DNA from: DATFVA01 sp963774455
GTDB lineage: Bacteria; Bacteroidota; Ignavibacteria; Ignavibacteriales; Ignavibacteriaceae
NCBI GenBank assembly: GCA_963774455.1
Contig: CAVZFD010000005.1
Coordinates: forward strand, 496,001-560,000
Direction: 5' to 3'
Length of the DNA stretch: 64,000 bases
Shown here: in pieces, positions 1-8,027 of the stretch
Layout: each line of letters opens with the position of its first letter
Position numbering within the stretch: the first letter of the stretch is position 1
The notes under the pieces: generated by a model
What the model was told of the DNA's origin: nothing
Seen by the model: the letters and a program-made list of their open reading frames with translations, nothing else
The model's database searches: none
Made by a program: the position numbers and the translations under genes

Positions 1-496
1 GGATTGAATATTTAAGACCATATTGGACCTTATAAAAGAAGAGGTATTTTTCAACCGCAAGCTTTGAAATGCCGTACGGTGATAACGGTGCTGTAGGATG
101 CTTTTCATCTGCGGGAAAATATTCCTGTTCTCCATAAATAGCGCCCCCCGTAGAAGCAAACATAAATTTTTTTACATTAAACTTTACAGCATTCTGCAGA
201 AGGTTGATGGTTCCGATAATATTAGTATCGGCATCAAAAGCGGGGTCAGCAACCGAACGTCTTACATCCATCTGAGCAGCGTGATGATTAACCACATCAA
301 ATTTTTCTTTTTCAAACAAATCTGAGAGTGATTTGTTGCGTATATCATCCTTAATAAAATCTGCTTTTGGATTTACATTCTTTTCAAAACCTGATAGCAG
401 GTTGTCGAGTACAAATACAGTATGACCAGCTTCTATAAATGCGTCAGCAATATGGGAGGCAATGAAACCAGCACCTCCGGTAACCAGTATTTTCAA
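1..496 (-). CDS. NAD-dependent sugar epimerase/dehydratase, partial (3' end beyond window)
   Basis: Only the N-terminal 165 codons are present; the gene runs off position 1. The product begins with a Rossmann dinucleotide-binding motif (VTGGAGFIASHIAD) followed by an acidic residue in VLDNLLSG, and the visible part ends with the short-chain dehydrogenase active-site motif YGISK (YxxxK) after a serine-containing strand. This is the extended SDR pattern of UDP-glucose 4-epimerase-like enzymes that interconvert nucleotide sugars in the cytoplasm. The start is taken as TTG at 494-496, because the conserved KILVTGG strand begins immediately after it and no ATG lies upstream in frame. It sits 2 nt after the nadD stop, so it is the last visible gene of a minus-strand operon. 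Substrate cannot be told; GalE-like is only the closest general description. Confidence 0.85.
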   Translation of the reverse strand, partial: MKILVTGGAGFIASHIADAFIEAGHTVFVLDNLLSGFEKNVNPKADFIKDDIRNKSLSDLFEKEKFDVVNHHAAQMDVRRSVADPAFDADTNIIGTINLLQNAVKFNVKKFMFASTGGAIYGEQEYFPADEKHPTAPLSPYGISKLAVEKYLFFYKVQYGLKYSI

Positions 497-498
497 TT

Positions 499-1077
499 TT
501 ATTCCTTATATAATTTTAACTCATAAATATATCTCATTACATTTTGCGGTACAAGGAAGTCGATCGGCATTCCTGTTCTCACACGTTCTCTTATTCCTGT
601 TCCGCTGATATCAATCCATGGTGTTTCAAGGAATACAGCATTATTTTCATAAGGATATTTAATCCCGGTTTTTCTTGCCGTCCTTCTTCTCAAAACAAGC
701 AGGGTAGCAATTTCTATTATCTTTTCAGGTGATTTCCACTTATCAAAGCTCAGAAGATTATCTTCTCCTACTATCAGTTCAATATGATCGTACTGCTTCC
801 TGAACTCTCGAAGCGTATCAATAGTATATGAAACACCTTCCCTGTTTATTTCAAAATCAGACCACTCGAAGTAAGGAACATTTTCAATCGCAAGGTTCAG
901 CATATTAACTCTGTGCTCTGCAGCAGAAGCTTTAACATCCTGTTTATGAGGCGAAATGAAACTTGGTATGAATATAATTTTATCAAGGCTGCGAAGTTCA
1001 AGAACTGACTGAGCGGTAATCAGGTGTCCATGATGTACAGGGTCGAAAGTTCCACCAAATATAGCAATCCTGCTCAT
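499..1077 (-). CDS. nadD: Nicotinate-nucleotide adenylyltransferase NadD
   Basis: This 192-residue protein transfers AMP from ATP to nicotinate mononucleotide, the penultimate step of NAD synthesis. The nucleotidyltransferase signature GGTFDPVHHGH is at residues 8-18, with the HxGH motif that contacts ATP phosphates, and the C-terminal ISGTGIRERV matches the family's ISxTxxR motif. Length is normal for bacterial NadD (about 190-220). Its ATG overlaps the stop of the upstream gene by 4 nt (ATGA), indicating translational coupling, and the epimerase gene begins 2 nt after its stop. Identification is secure. Confidence 0.96.
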   Translation of the reverse strand: MSRIAIFGGTFDPVHHGHLITAQSVLELRSLDKIIFIPSFISPHKQDVKASAAEHRVNMLNLAIENVPYFEWSDFEINREGVSYTIDTLREFRKQYDHIELIVGEDNLLSFDKWKSPEKIIEIATLLVLRRRTARKTGIKYPYENNAVFLETPWIDISGTGIRERVRTGMPIDFLVPQNVMRYIYELKLYKE

Positions 1078-1775
1078 TTCAACATATCCTTATATTCAAT
1101 AAACAGGTGAGTGAATTTTTCGTGGATGCTCTGATTACAGTAGCTAAGGCTTTCTTTTTTGGAGAGCTCCTCATAAAGTTTTATAAAATCATTCTTATTT
1201 TCTATCAGCATATAATTTCGGAGGGCGTGAACAAAATTATCATGTCTGCCGGCCCTTATAAGAAGCTCATTGTAATGGTTCCTGTCATCGGAGATAGTTC
1301 CCATTATCTCCTCATTATAGGTATTAAAGCCCAGGAACGCAATTCTCTCATCACCGTCTCTACCCAGCATAATGGATTCATCGTCCATTTCCAGCAGTGT
1401 AAAGATTTTTTTTATTTCCGGATAAGATAAACCGATTGAATGAGCGAATACCAGGAGATTATTACTGAATTTCTTAAAATACTTCTCATTAAAATTTTTT
1501 AGTTCGCTGTTGATCTCATTAGTGTCGATCCAGTGTACATCGGTGATCTTAGCTGAAATAGACTCCGGCAGCTTATTCTTATCCTGTTTATCAAGACAGA
1601 AGATGACTGTGGAATTAACTGCAGCTTCATCCAGGATGCCAATATAATTTTCATACAGGATAGAATACAGAAGAGAAGAATCTTCACTGTTCATTGATTC
1701 AAACAAGGGCAGCCTGTCGTTATTAAATAACGGAAAAAGAGGGAACAGGCAGATGCAGGAATTGGATTTAGTCAT
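1074..1775 (-). CDS. Uncharacterised protein, possibly DUF2064/CofC-like nucleotidyltransferase fold
   Basis: This is a 233-residue soluble protein with no signal peptide or membrane segment. The pattern of an N-terminal hydrophobic strand, a VIFCLD strand, a segment with FAHSIGLSYPEIKKIFTLLE, then a glycine/acidic stretch LGRDGDERIAFLGFN is reminiscent of the DUF2064 (TIGR04282) glycosyltransferase-like proteins, where a long helix precedes a GPxxDGG-type motif; the match is partial and the canonical D-x-D is not obvious. It abuts the PrsW gene (no gap) and overlaps nadD by 4 nt, so it is made from the same operon. The function is unknown; the family suggestion is weak and comes from visual comparison only. 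Confidence 0.75.
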   Translation of the reverse strand: MTKSNSCICLFPLFPLFNNDRLPLFESMNSEDSSLLYSILYENYIGILDEAAVNSTVIFCLDKQDKNKLPESISAKITDVHWIDTNEINSELKNFNEKYFKKFSNNLLVFAHSIGLSYPEIKKIFTLLEMDDESIMLGRDGDERIAFLGFNTYNEEIMGTISDDRNHYNELLIRAGRHDNFVHALRNYMLIENKNDFIKLYEELSKKESLSYCNQSIHEKFTHLFIEYKDMLK

Positions 1776-2729
1776 TTAGCCCGGCCGTGTACCCGATAAT
1801 AAATTTCTGATAAATGCTCTGTAACGTTCAATGTCCTGTTCATAATAGTTCTTGCTTAAACCGCTCGAATTCCGCGCCTGCATTTTTCTGAAGGCCAGTG
1901 TGGTAGCCGCACTAATATATAATTTACGGATACTTTCATCAATCCATCCAAGTTTATTTCTTTTACCGGAGTTAAGTATAAGCAGATGTGATTGTGGAAT
2001 AAGCCCGGATTCAGTCTCAGAAAGCAGTTCCTTAAAAATAATTTTCCTCTCACCGAGAAGAGAAACTGAAAAAACTGTTATAAAAATAGCGATGGTAAAA
2101 ATCATAAATAAGAATCCCAGTATTGCCGTGGATTCAAAACTGACTGAAAGATTCCAAAGAAAGTGTATAAACATAGCAACTGCCAGACCTGCTGCAGCAA
2201 AGGTGAGCTTTATAATTCTTGGTTTAAACTTTGCATAGCCGAGAAACGCCCCGAGGGTTCCTGTAGATACGCAGTGCATTACCCCGGAAAAAAGCGTTCT
2301 AATAATAACGATGCTAAGCCAATCGGTAAACGAATGTGAATAAAAAAGAAAATAAAAAAAGTTCTCTGTCATTCCGAAACCGAGACCTATCGCTCCGCCG
2401 TACACTATCCCATCTGTAATATTATCAAATTTTTTATTAGCTATCATGAGGAAGAGGAAGAAGCCCTTAGTAGTTTCCTCTACAACAGGGGCAACAATGA
2501 TTGTCTGAATCCTCAGAATCATTTCCTCATTATTTATTATGTAGGAAAGAAAACCCGTCACCAGACCGCTGCCTATAACTGCAAGAAGTATAGCTCCCAC
2601 CGCCCCGTAAATATAGTTTATAATCAGCAGGCTTAATGGCTCCCTGTCATACCTGTCAGTGCGCCAGATTATCAGCAGATAGATAACCATTGGTATTATT
2701 GCGGCCAATAATGAAGCTACGAAAAACAC
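1776..2729 (-). CDS. PrsW-family intramembrane metalloprotease
   Basis: This 317-residue polytopic membrane protein carries the PrsW/CAAX-protease-like active-site motifs inside predicted helices: EETTK (E84, E85, K88), GFGMTEN with E122, H152 in MHCVSTG and H189 in IHFLWN. Family members cleave membrane-anchored substrates; Bacillus PrsW cuts an anti-sigma factor. About seven or eight hydrophobic segments cover residues 1-225, followed by a cytoplasmic-looking C-terminal tail of about 90 residues. Its stop directly abuts the next start and it begins 19 nt after the ABC permease stop, so it is cotranscribed with an ABC-2 exporter. No anti-sigma factor gene is nearby, so the substrate is unknown. 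Confidence 0.9.
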   Translation of the reverse strand: MFFVASLLAAIIPMVIYLLIIWRTDRYDREPLSLLIINYIYGAVGAILLAVIGSGLVTGFLSYIINNEEMILRIQTIIVAPVVEETTKGFFLFLMIANKKFDNITDGIVYGGAIGLGFGMTENFFYFLFYSHSFTDWLSIVIIRTLFSGVMHCVSTGTLGAFLGYAKFKPRIIKLTFAAAGLAVAMFIHFLWNLSVSFESTAILGFLFMIFTIAIFITVFSVSLLGERKIIFKELLSETESGLIPQSHLLILNSGKRNKLGWIDESIRKLYISAATTLAFRKMQARNSSGLSKNYYEQDIERYRAFIRNLLSGTRPG

Positions 2730-2748
2730 AGTTCCTCTTATTTGTAGA

Positions 2749-3990
2749 CTATTTTTCCTTTATCCATGAGATGAGTTCTTTAAATCCCGGTTTTTTACCG
2801 TAAGAGAGTATCCCGATTCTGAATATTTTCGATGCAGCTAATATAGTTATATATATAGACGCAATCATGATTATTATGGTCGAAAGAATTTCTAAAGGAG
2901 GCACATCAATGATATTAATTTTTAACAGCATAATAGCGGGAATAGTTAGAGGAATAAAAGATAATACCTCAACGAGTACTGAATTAGGGTTAAAAATAGC
3001 CGATGCTGAAACAGCAATTGGTAAAACCAGAATAAGGCTAAGATAGCTTGTAATCTGCTGAGCCTCCTGCTCGGTTGTCACAATAGAACCTATTCCCACG
3101 AATAGAGCCGTATAGAACAGGAACCCCAGTACAAAGTAGACCAGCATAATAAAGAAATTATTAAAAGCCGATGGAGGGATAACGGAGCTGCCTGCCAGAG
3201 CTATTCCTATGCAGGTCCATATGAACATCTGGAATAGTCCCAACGCGCTAAGACCAATTATCTTTCCAGCCAGAAGTTCTTCGGGTGTACAGCTGGATAT
3301 TAAAATCTCAATAAGTTTATTGGATTTCTCCTCAACGAGACTTCGTACGAGCATTTGTCCCGAATAAATAATCATCATCAGCAGAAGCATAATGAATACG
3401 ATTGAAGAGAGGAATTCTGATAGGAAGTCCGACTGCTTAACCTGGTTCCCTTCCTTTACCGTCACCTGTTCAACCGTTATATTACCGAAGGATGAGCTCA
3501 GCAGTTCCGGGTTAATACCCATTTTAGAGAGACCTATTTTGATTCTTACCTCCTTTACAGCATTTTCAATCCGCTGAACATCCTTAAAACTGCCCGAGCT
3601 GCTGCTTCTGTACTGAACACTTAGGGAATCCCCATAATTTTTTAACAGGATATAACCGGCTATTTTGTTTTTATATACATCACGGTCTGCCGTTTCGATA
3701 TTTTCTTTAAAATCTTCAGTTGCGTGATTAAGGTTAAAAACCACATATGCAGGTTGGCCGTTATCCAGTTTGTAATCTTCAAGCGCACTGGAAAGAGGGA
3801 AGTAATAAACCATAGAGGAGTCAATTATCCCGACAGCCTTGGTCGTTTCCTGCTCATTCGCCGAGAATAAAGCACCCCCGATAGAAATAAGTATCACCAG
3901 TGCAGGGGTTATAATCAGCGAAAGAATAAAAGCCCTGGTCTTCACTTTTTCCAGAAACTCCCACCTTGATATTTCAAAAATCTTTTTCAT
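2749..3990 (-). CDS. ABC-2 type transporter permease (NatB-like)
   Basis: This is a 413-residue integral membrane permease. It starts with a transmembrane helix at about residues 20-43, has a large extracytoplasmic domain (about 45-190) and five more hydrophobic segments from about 195 to the C-terminus, containing LVEEKSNKLIEILISS, a motif common in ABC-2/NatB-type permeases. This layout matches sodium- or drug-export permeases of the NatAB class. The ATPase gene lies upstream and overlaps by 4 nt, so the two form one exporter. The exported substrate cannot be inferred. The downstream PrsW protease gene follows after 19 nt. Confidence 0.92.
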   Translation of the reverse strand: MKKIFEISRWEFLEKVKTRAFILSLIITPALVILISIGGALFSANEQETTKAVGIIDSSMVYYFPLSSALEDYKLDNGQPAYVVFNLNHATEDFKENIETADRDVYKNKIAGYILLKNYGDSLSVQYRSSSSGSFKDVQRIENAVKEVRIKIGLSKMGINPELLSSSFGNITVEQVTVKEGNQVKQSDFLSEFLSSIVFIMLLLMMIIYSGQMLVRSLVEEKSNKLIEILISSCTPEELLAGKIIGLSALGLFQMFIWTCIGIALAGSSVIPPSAFNNFFIMLVYFVLGFLFYTALFVGIGSIVTTEQEAQQITSYLSLILVLPIAVSASAIFNPNSVLVEVLSFIPLTIPAIMLLKINIIDVPPLEILSTIIIMIASIYITILAASKIFRIGILSYGKKPGFKELISWIKEK

Positions 3991-4889
3991 TTTCCTGCTG
4001 CGCTCTGCCTGATCATATCAATGAAAATTTTGTTCAGAGTTGGTTCAATCACCCTGAAATGACTGACCTTTATTTTGTCTGACACATCTCTCAAAAAGAT
4101 ATATGGTTCTACGGTACTTTCCAGCTGAACCTCAGCAAAATTATTATAGTCGTCTATTCCTTTTACATAATTTAAATTTCTGATAACCCCGCTATTTCCT
4201 TCAAACCCTATCTCAACCATATTTCCCCCGAAGTTTTTCTTTAGCTGGGAAAGTGATCCGCTGCATACTTCCTGTCCCTTATCCATAAGCAGAATATCAG
4301 AGCACATTTTTTCTGCCAGCTCCATCTGGTGGGTGGAAAGTATTATCAACTTTCCCTCACTCACGAAAGAAAGAATTGTTTCCCTGATTATCTGCTGATT
4401 AATCGGGTCGAAACCGCTGAAAGGTTCATCCAGTATAAGGAGTCTGGGGTTATGAATCACCGATGTAATAAACTGAACTTTCTGCTGGTTTCCTTTGGAG
4501 AGTTCCTCAACTTTTTTTGTTTTATAGTGGAGAATATCAAGTTTACTCAACCAGAAGTTGAGCTTTATTTGGGCATCTGGCCTGCTCATATTCTTAAGAG
4601 CAGCGAAATACAGTATCACTTCATCAACTCTACTCTTCTTATAGAGACCCCTGTCTTCAGGGAGATAGCCGATTACGTTAAAAAAGTCCTTTGAAATTTT
4701 CTTATCGTAAAATCTGATTTCGCCGGATGTGGGTTTTATAATATTTAGCACCGTCCTTATCGTAGTAGTTTTTCCTGCCCCATTTGGACCCAGGAGTCCA
4801 AAAATCTTTCCTTCACTTACCGTGAAACTCAGGTCCTTCACAGCAACCACATCATTATATTGTTTTGTCAGATTCCGGACTACGAGCAT
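3987..4889 (-). CDS. ABC transporter ATP-binding protein (NatA-like)
   Basis: This 300-residue cytoplasmic ATPase powers the permease encoded directly after it. Walker A is GPNGAGKTT (residues 34-42), the ABC signature is the variant LSKGNQQKV, Walker B with the catalytic glutamate is LLILDEPFSG, and the switch histidine lies in LSTHQ. The C-terminal 80 residues form the extra domain usual in NatA/CcmA-type ATPases of ABC-2 exporters. It is the first gene of a minus-strand operon (ATPase-permease-PrsW-unknown-nadD-epimerase). The region upstream is a 342-bp divergent gap shared with the fatty-acid operon. Confidence 0.95.
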   Translation of the reverse strand: MLVVRNLTKQYNDVVAVKDLSFTVSEGKIFGLLGPNGAGKTTTIRTVLNIIKPTSGEIRFYDKKISKDFFNVIGYLPEDRGLYKKSRVDEVILYFAALKNMSRPDAQIKLNFWLSKLDILHYKTKKVEELSKGNQQKVQFITSVIHNPRLLILDEPFSGFDPINQQIIRETILSFVSEGKLIILSTHQMELAEKMCSDILLMDKGQEVCSGSLSQLKKNFGGNMVEIGFEGNSGVIRNLNYVKGIDDYNNFAEVQLESTVEPYIFLRDVSDKIKVSHFRVIEPTLNKIFIDMIRQSAAGK

Positions 4890-5231
4890 ATTCTTTAGAT
4901 ATCAAATATAAAACTGTAATTTAAAGTATACAGCCTTTATAAACCATAGTATAAATAAACTAAATTCCTGGCCCGGTTATGTAAATTCCTGTTTTCCTGT
5001 TACCGCATTCCGGGAACTTCTACCTGAAATTCCAACTCTGGCAGACTCCGTTTGGGAACGCCAGCTTTAACTTTCGTTTAAATCGCATTATGTTTAGGAA
5101 GCAAAGAATTGGTTACTTCCCGCCTGAATGTGCATTTAATTAGACAGTGTGGAATACTTAATTTATTGACTATATATGGAAGTATGGCTATATTTCTAAT
5201 CGTTTTTTTGTAAAGATTGTGAGTATTTACG
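4890..5231. other. Divergent intergenic region with hairpin and plus-strand promoter
   Basis: No gene was seen here. This gap separates the minus-strand ABC operon from the plus-strand fatty-acid operon, so it should hold promoters for both. A 5-bp inverted repeat (CTGGC/GCCAG, 5038-5064) encloses TTTGGGAAC, and CCCGG/CCGGG arms lie around 4973-5013; these patches are richer in G+C than the rest of the gap and may be a degenerate interspersed repeat. A promoter-like motif for the plus strand is listed separately. Confidence 0.5.
5165..5196 (+). promoter_or_regulatory. Putative Bacteroidota-type promoter of the DUF177-rpmF-plsX operon
   Basis: ATTG at 5165-5168, 20 nt spacer, then TATATTTC at 5189-5196. 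This matches the Bacteroidota -33/-7 pattern (TTG, 19-21 nt, TAnnTTTG) with one mismatch in the last base. Transcription would start near 5203, giving a leader of about 30 nt before the start codon at 5232. Use of this consensus in this organism is inferred. Confidence 0.45.
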
Positions 5232-5738
5232 ATGAAAATTAAGATTTCGAACCTGAGTGATGGGAGCCATCAATTCCGCTTCGTTGAACCCGTAAGCACT
5301 ATTGGATTGGAATCTCCATTTGAAGGAAATATTGAAGTTGATGTTGAGATTAACAAAGTTCACAATCAATTAATCCTAAATTCTTCAATTTTAATGAATA
5401 CTGTTTTTGAATGCGACCGGTGTACCGGTACATTTAGCAGACCTCTTCATGCCGAATACAAAATGGTTTATTTGATGGGAATTGAACCCGTTAATTCAGA
5501 ATCGGATAACATTGTTTACCTTTCCGCAGAAGCAGATTCAGTTGATATTTCTGATGATGTAAAGGACTTTACGATATTGGCAGAACCGATGAAGAAATTA
5601 TGCAGCGATGAATGTAGAGGGCTTTGCAGCCGATGCGGTAAAAATCTGAATGAAGGTGATTGCTCCTGCAGTAAAAATGAAACCGATGCCAGGTGGTTCC
5701 CTTTAATGGAATTAAAAAATAAATTAAACACTAATTAA
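5232..5738 (+). CDS. DUF177 (YceD-like) protein
   Basis: This 168-residue protein belongs to the DUF177/YceD family, which almost always precedes rpmF and has been linked to 23S rRNA or ribosome accumulation in bacteria and chloroplasts. The central CDRCTGTF motif and the C-terminal cluster CSDECRGLC...CGKN...CSC give two cysteine groups that could bind a metal, a normal feature of the family. rpmF starts 14 nt after its stop and plsX follows, the classical yceD-rpmF-plsX order, which supports the assignment strongly. Confidence 0.9.
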   Translation: MKIKISNLSDGSHQFRFVEPVSTIGLESPFEGNIEVDVEINKVHNQLILNSSILMNTVFECDRCTGTFSRPLHAEYKMVYLMGIEPVNSESDNIVYLSAEADSVDISDDVKDFTILAEPMKKLCSDECRGLCSRCGKNLNEGDCSCSKNETDARWFPLMELKNKLNTN

Positions 5739-5752
5739 ACAACGGTAAAAGC

Positions 5753-5932
5753 ATGCCTAATCCAAAACGAAAATGGTCGAAGAGCAGAAGAGATAAGAGA
5801 AGAACTCATTATAAGGCTACAGCTCCTTCTCTGGGAGTATGTTCGAATTGCGGTGATATGAAAATGACCCACCGTGCCTGCCCTTCCTGCGGGTATTATA
5901 ATGAAAAATCTATGTTTATACCCAAAAGCTAA
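5753..5932 (+). CDS. rpmF: 50S ribosomal protein L32
   Basis: This is a 59-codon gene for the large-subunit protein L32. The product starts MPNPKRKWSKSRRDKRR and has a zinc-ribbon with CSNC and CPSC, ending in FIPKS. The basic N-terminus followed by two CxxC pairs is diagnostic for L32 of the zinc-binding type. It lies between the DUF177 gene and plsX, its standard location, allowing coordination of ribosome and lipid synthesis. The start ATG is at 5753 and TAA at 5930-5932. Confidence 0.96.
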   Translation: MPNPKRKWSKSRRDKRRTHYKATAPSLGVCSNCGDMKMTHRACPSCGYYNEKSMFIPKS

Positions 5933-5954
5933 TTTCGAATAATAAACCTTTTTA

Positions 5955-6995
5955 ATGAACGATTCTGAACCCAACAGAACAAAGTGCAGAATAATTGTAG
6001 ATGCAATGGGGGGCGATTTCGCTCCCCTTAATATTGTACTGGGTGCGGTCCAGGCTGTAAATGAGATCAACGGAATTGAATTATTCCTGATCGGCAGATC
6101 GGAAGAAATTAAGAAGATCCTCTCGCAGGAAAACCTCACATTTAATGAAGATAACATCATACATACTAATCAGGTCATAGAGATGGCTGAAAGTCCTACC
6201 AGTGCATTAAAATCAAAGCCCGATTCTTCGATTGTAATTGGTGCAGAAATGGTAAGGGACGGCAAGGCAGATGCTTTCATCAGTGCCGGAAATACCGGTG
6301 CAATGATGGCTGCATCCACACTGGTTATGGGAAGGATTCCCGGTGTGGGGAGGCCGACCATCGGAGCGGAGATGCCTAACGTTAATGGGATCTGTTATCT
6401 TTATGATGTAGGTGCGGGTAAGGATGCAAAACCTCAGCATCTTCTTGAATATGCAGTTATGGGAACAATATATGCCCGGGATATGGGTGGAATTAAAAAT
6501 CCTGCCGTAGGTATTCTAAGTATGGGTGAGGAAGAAGGAAAAGGAAATGAAACCTCAGAGGCTGCCTTAAAACTTCTGAAAGAATCTAAACTGAATTTTA
6601 TAGGAAACGTTGAAGGAAGAGATATTCTCACAGGTAAAGTTGATGTGGTTGTATGCGATGGATTCGTAGGCAACATCCTGCTTAAGTTCGGAGAGGCAGT
6701 TCCGCGGCTGTTGAAACACTTGCTAACAGAGACTGCCAGGAAAAGTTTTTCAGATAAAATTAAAATAGGGTTGACACGCGGTTCTTTGAGGAAGGCATTA
6801 AAGGTTATGGATTATCAGGAGCACGGTGGTGTTCCCTTGCTTGGAGTTAAAGGAATTAGTATAATTGGTCACGGTTCGAGCACTCCTAAAGCCATACGTA
6901 ATATGGTTCTTAAAGCTAAAACAATGTATGATAAAAAATTGCCGGAGAAGATCCAAAATTCTATTAAACAATATTCAGACAAAACCGGAAACTGA
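5955..6995 (+). CDS. plsX: Phosphate acyltransferase PlsX
   Basis: This 346-residue peripheral membrane enzyme converts acyl-ACP to acyl-phosphate, feeding PlsY in phospholipid synthesis. Typical motifs are VDAMGGDFAP near the N-terminus, SAGNTGAMMAAS in the middle and VCDGFVGNILLK and GVKGISIIGHGSS toward the end. Length is normal. It starts 22 nt after rpmF and is followed by fabH after 3 nt, the common plsX-fabH order. A charged 10-residue N-terminal extension (MNDSEPNRTK) precedes the first strand. Confidence 0.97.
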   Translation: MNDSEPNRTKCRIIVDAMGGDFAPLNIVLGAVQAVNEINGIELFLIGRSEEIKKILSQENLTFNEDNIIHTNQVIEMAESPTSALKSKPDSSIVIGAEMVRDGKADAFISAGNTGAMMAASTLVMGRIPGVGRPTIGAEMPNVNGICYLYDVGAGKDAKPQHLLEYAVMGTIYARDMGGIKNPAVGILSMGEEEGKGNETSEAALKLLKESKLNFIGNVEGRDILTGKVDVVVCDGFVGNILLKFGEAVPRLLKHLLTETARKSFSDKIKIGLTRGSLRKALKVMDYQEHGGVPLLGVKGISIIGHGSSTPKAIRNMVLKAKTMYDKKLPEKIQNSIKQYSDKTGN

Positions 6996-6998
6996 TAA

Positions 6999-8000
6999 AT
7001 GAAGAGTAATAAATATAATGCTGTGATTACGGGACTTGGCATGTATGTTCCTGATAAAATAATGGACAATGCATACTTTGAAAAAATTGTTGAAACAACA
7101 GATGAATGGATAACATCAAGAACAGGAATAAGAGAAAGAAGGCTGCTTGAAAACGGCGCCACAAGCGACCTGGCTACAGGCGCTGCAAAAGATTTAATGG
7201 AAAAGTTTAACATCTCACCCGAAGAAATTGATTGTATTATTGTTGCAACTGTTACCCCTGATATGTTTTTTCCCGCAACGGCGTGTATCGTACAGAATAA
7301 TATCGGTGCAGCTAATGCCTGGGGCTTTGATTTATCGGCGGCCTGTTCCGGCTTCCTTTTTGCGTTCCAGACCGGCTGTTCGCTGGTTGAAAGCGGACAG
7401 TATAAAAAGGTTATGGTAATCGGCGCTGATAAAATGAGCTCAATCGTGGATTATACAGACAGAAACAACTGTATCCTTTTCGGTGATGCCGGTGCAGCTG
7501 TACTCCTGGAACCCACTGAAGATAAATCGGTTGGGATGAGAGATTCATTGCTGAAGGTTGACGGTTCAGGACTGGAAAGTCTCCATATGAAAGGTGGAGG
7601 AAGTTTAAATCCGCCAAGTCATGAAACTGTTAACAATAAAATGCACTACCTTTACCAGGACGGAAAGGCTGTATTTAAAGTTGCAGTTAAAGGTATGGCT
7701 GATATCTCCTATGAAATTATGCAGAAGAATAATCTTAAATCTGAAGATATTGCATACCTTGTGCCTCATCAGGCAAATCTAAGGATTATTGATGCCACCG
7801 CGCAAAGGATGGGTTTAGGTAAAGATAAGGTGATGATAAATATTGATAAATACGGAAATACAACTGCTGCTACTATTCCACTGTGCCTTGTGGATTACTA
7901 TCGTGCAGGAAAGCTGAAAAAGGGTGATAACCTGATCCTGTCTGCTTTTGGCGCGGGTTATACCTGGGGGGCAATTTATGTCGTTTGGGGAATGGATTAA
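6999..8000 (+). CDS. fabH: 3-oxoacyl-ACP synthase III (KAS III)
   Basis: This 333-residue enzyme condenses an acyl-CoA starter with malonyl-ACP to begin fatty-acid synthesis. The catalytic triad is readable: C116 in SAACSGFLF, H257 in VPHQAN and N287 in YGNTTAAT. Length and motif spacing match FabH of bacteria making straight or branched chains; starter preference cannot be judged. It is encoded 3 nt after plsX and before fabD in the fatty-acid operon. Confidence 0.97.
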   Translation: MKSNKYNAVITGLGMYVPDKIMDNAYFEKIVETTDEWITSRTGIRERRLLENGATSDLATGAAKDLMEKFNISPEEIDCIIVATVTPDMFFPATACIVQNNIGAANAWGFDLSAACSGFLFAFQTGCSLVESGQYKKVMVIGADKMSSIVDYTDRNNCILFGDAGAAVLLEPTEDKSVGMRDSLLKVDGSGLESLHMKGGGSLNPPSHETVNNKMHYLYQDGKAVFKVAVKGMADISYEIMQKNNLKSEDIAYLVPHQANLRIIDATAQRMGLGKDKVMINIDKYGNTTAATIPLCLVDYYRAGKLKKGDNLILSAFGAGYTWGAIYVVWGMD

Positions 8001-8027
8001 TTTTGTGTCATTTTATAAAAACATTTG

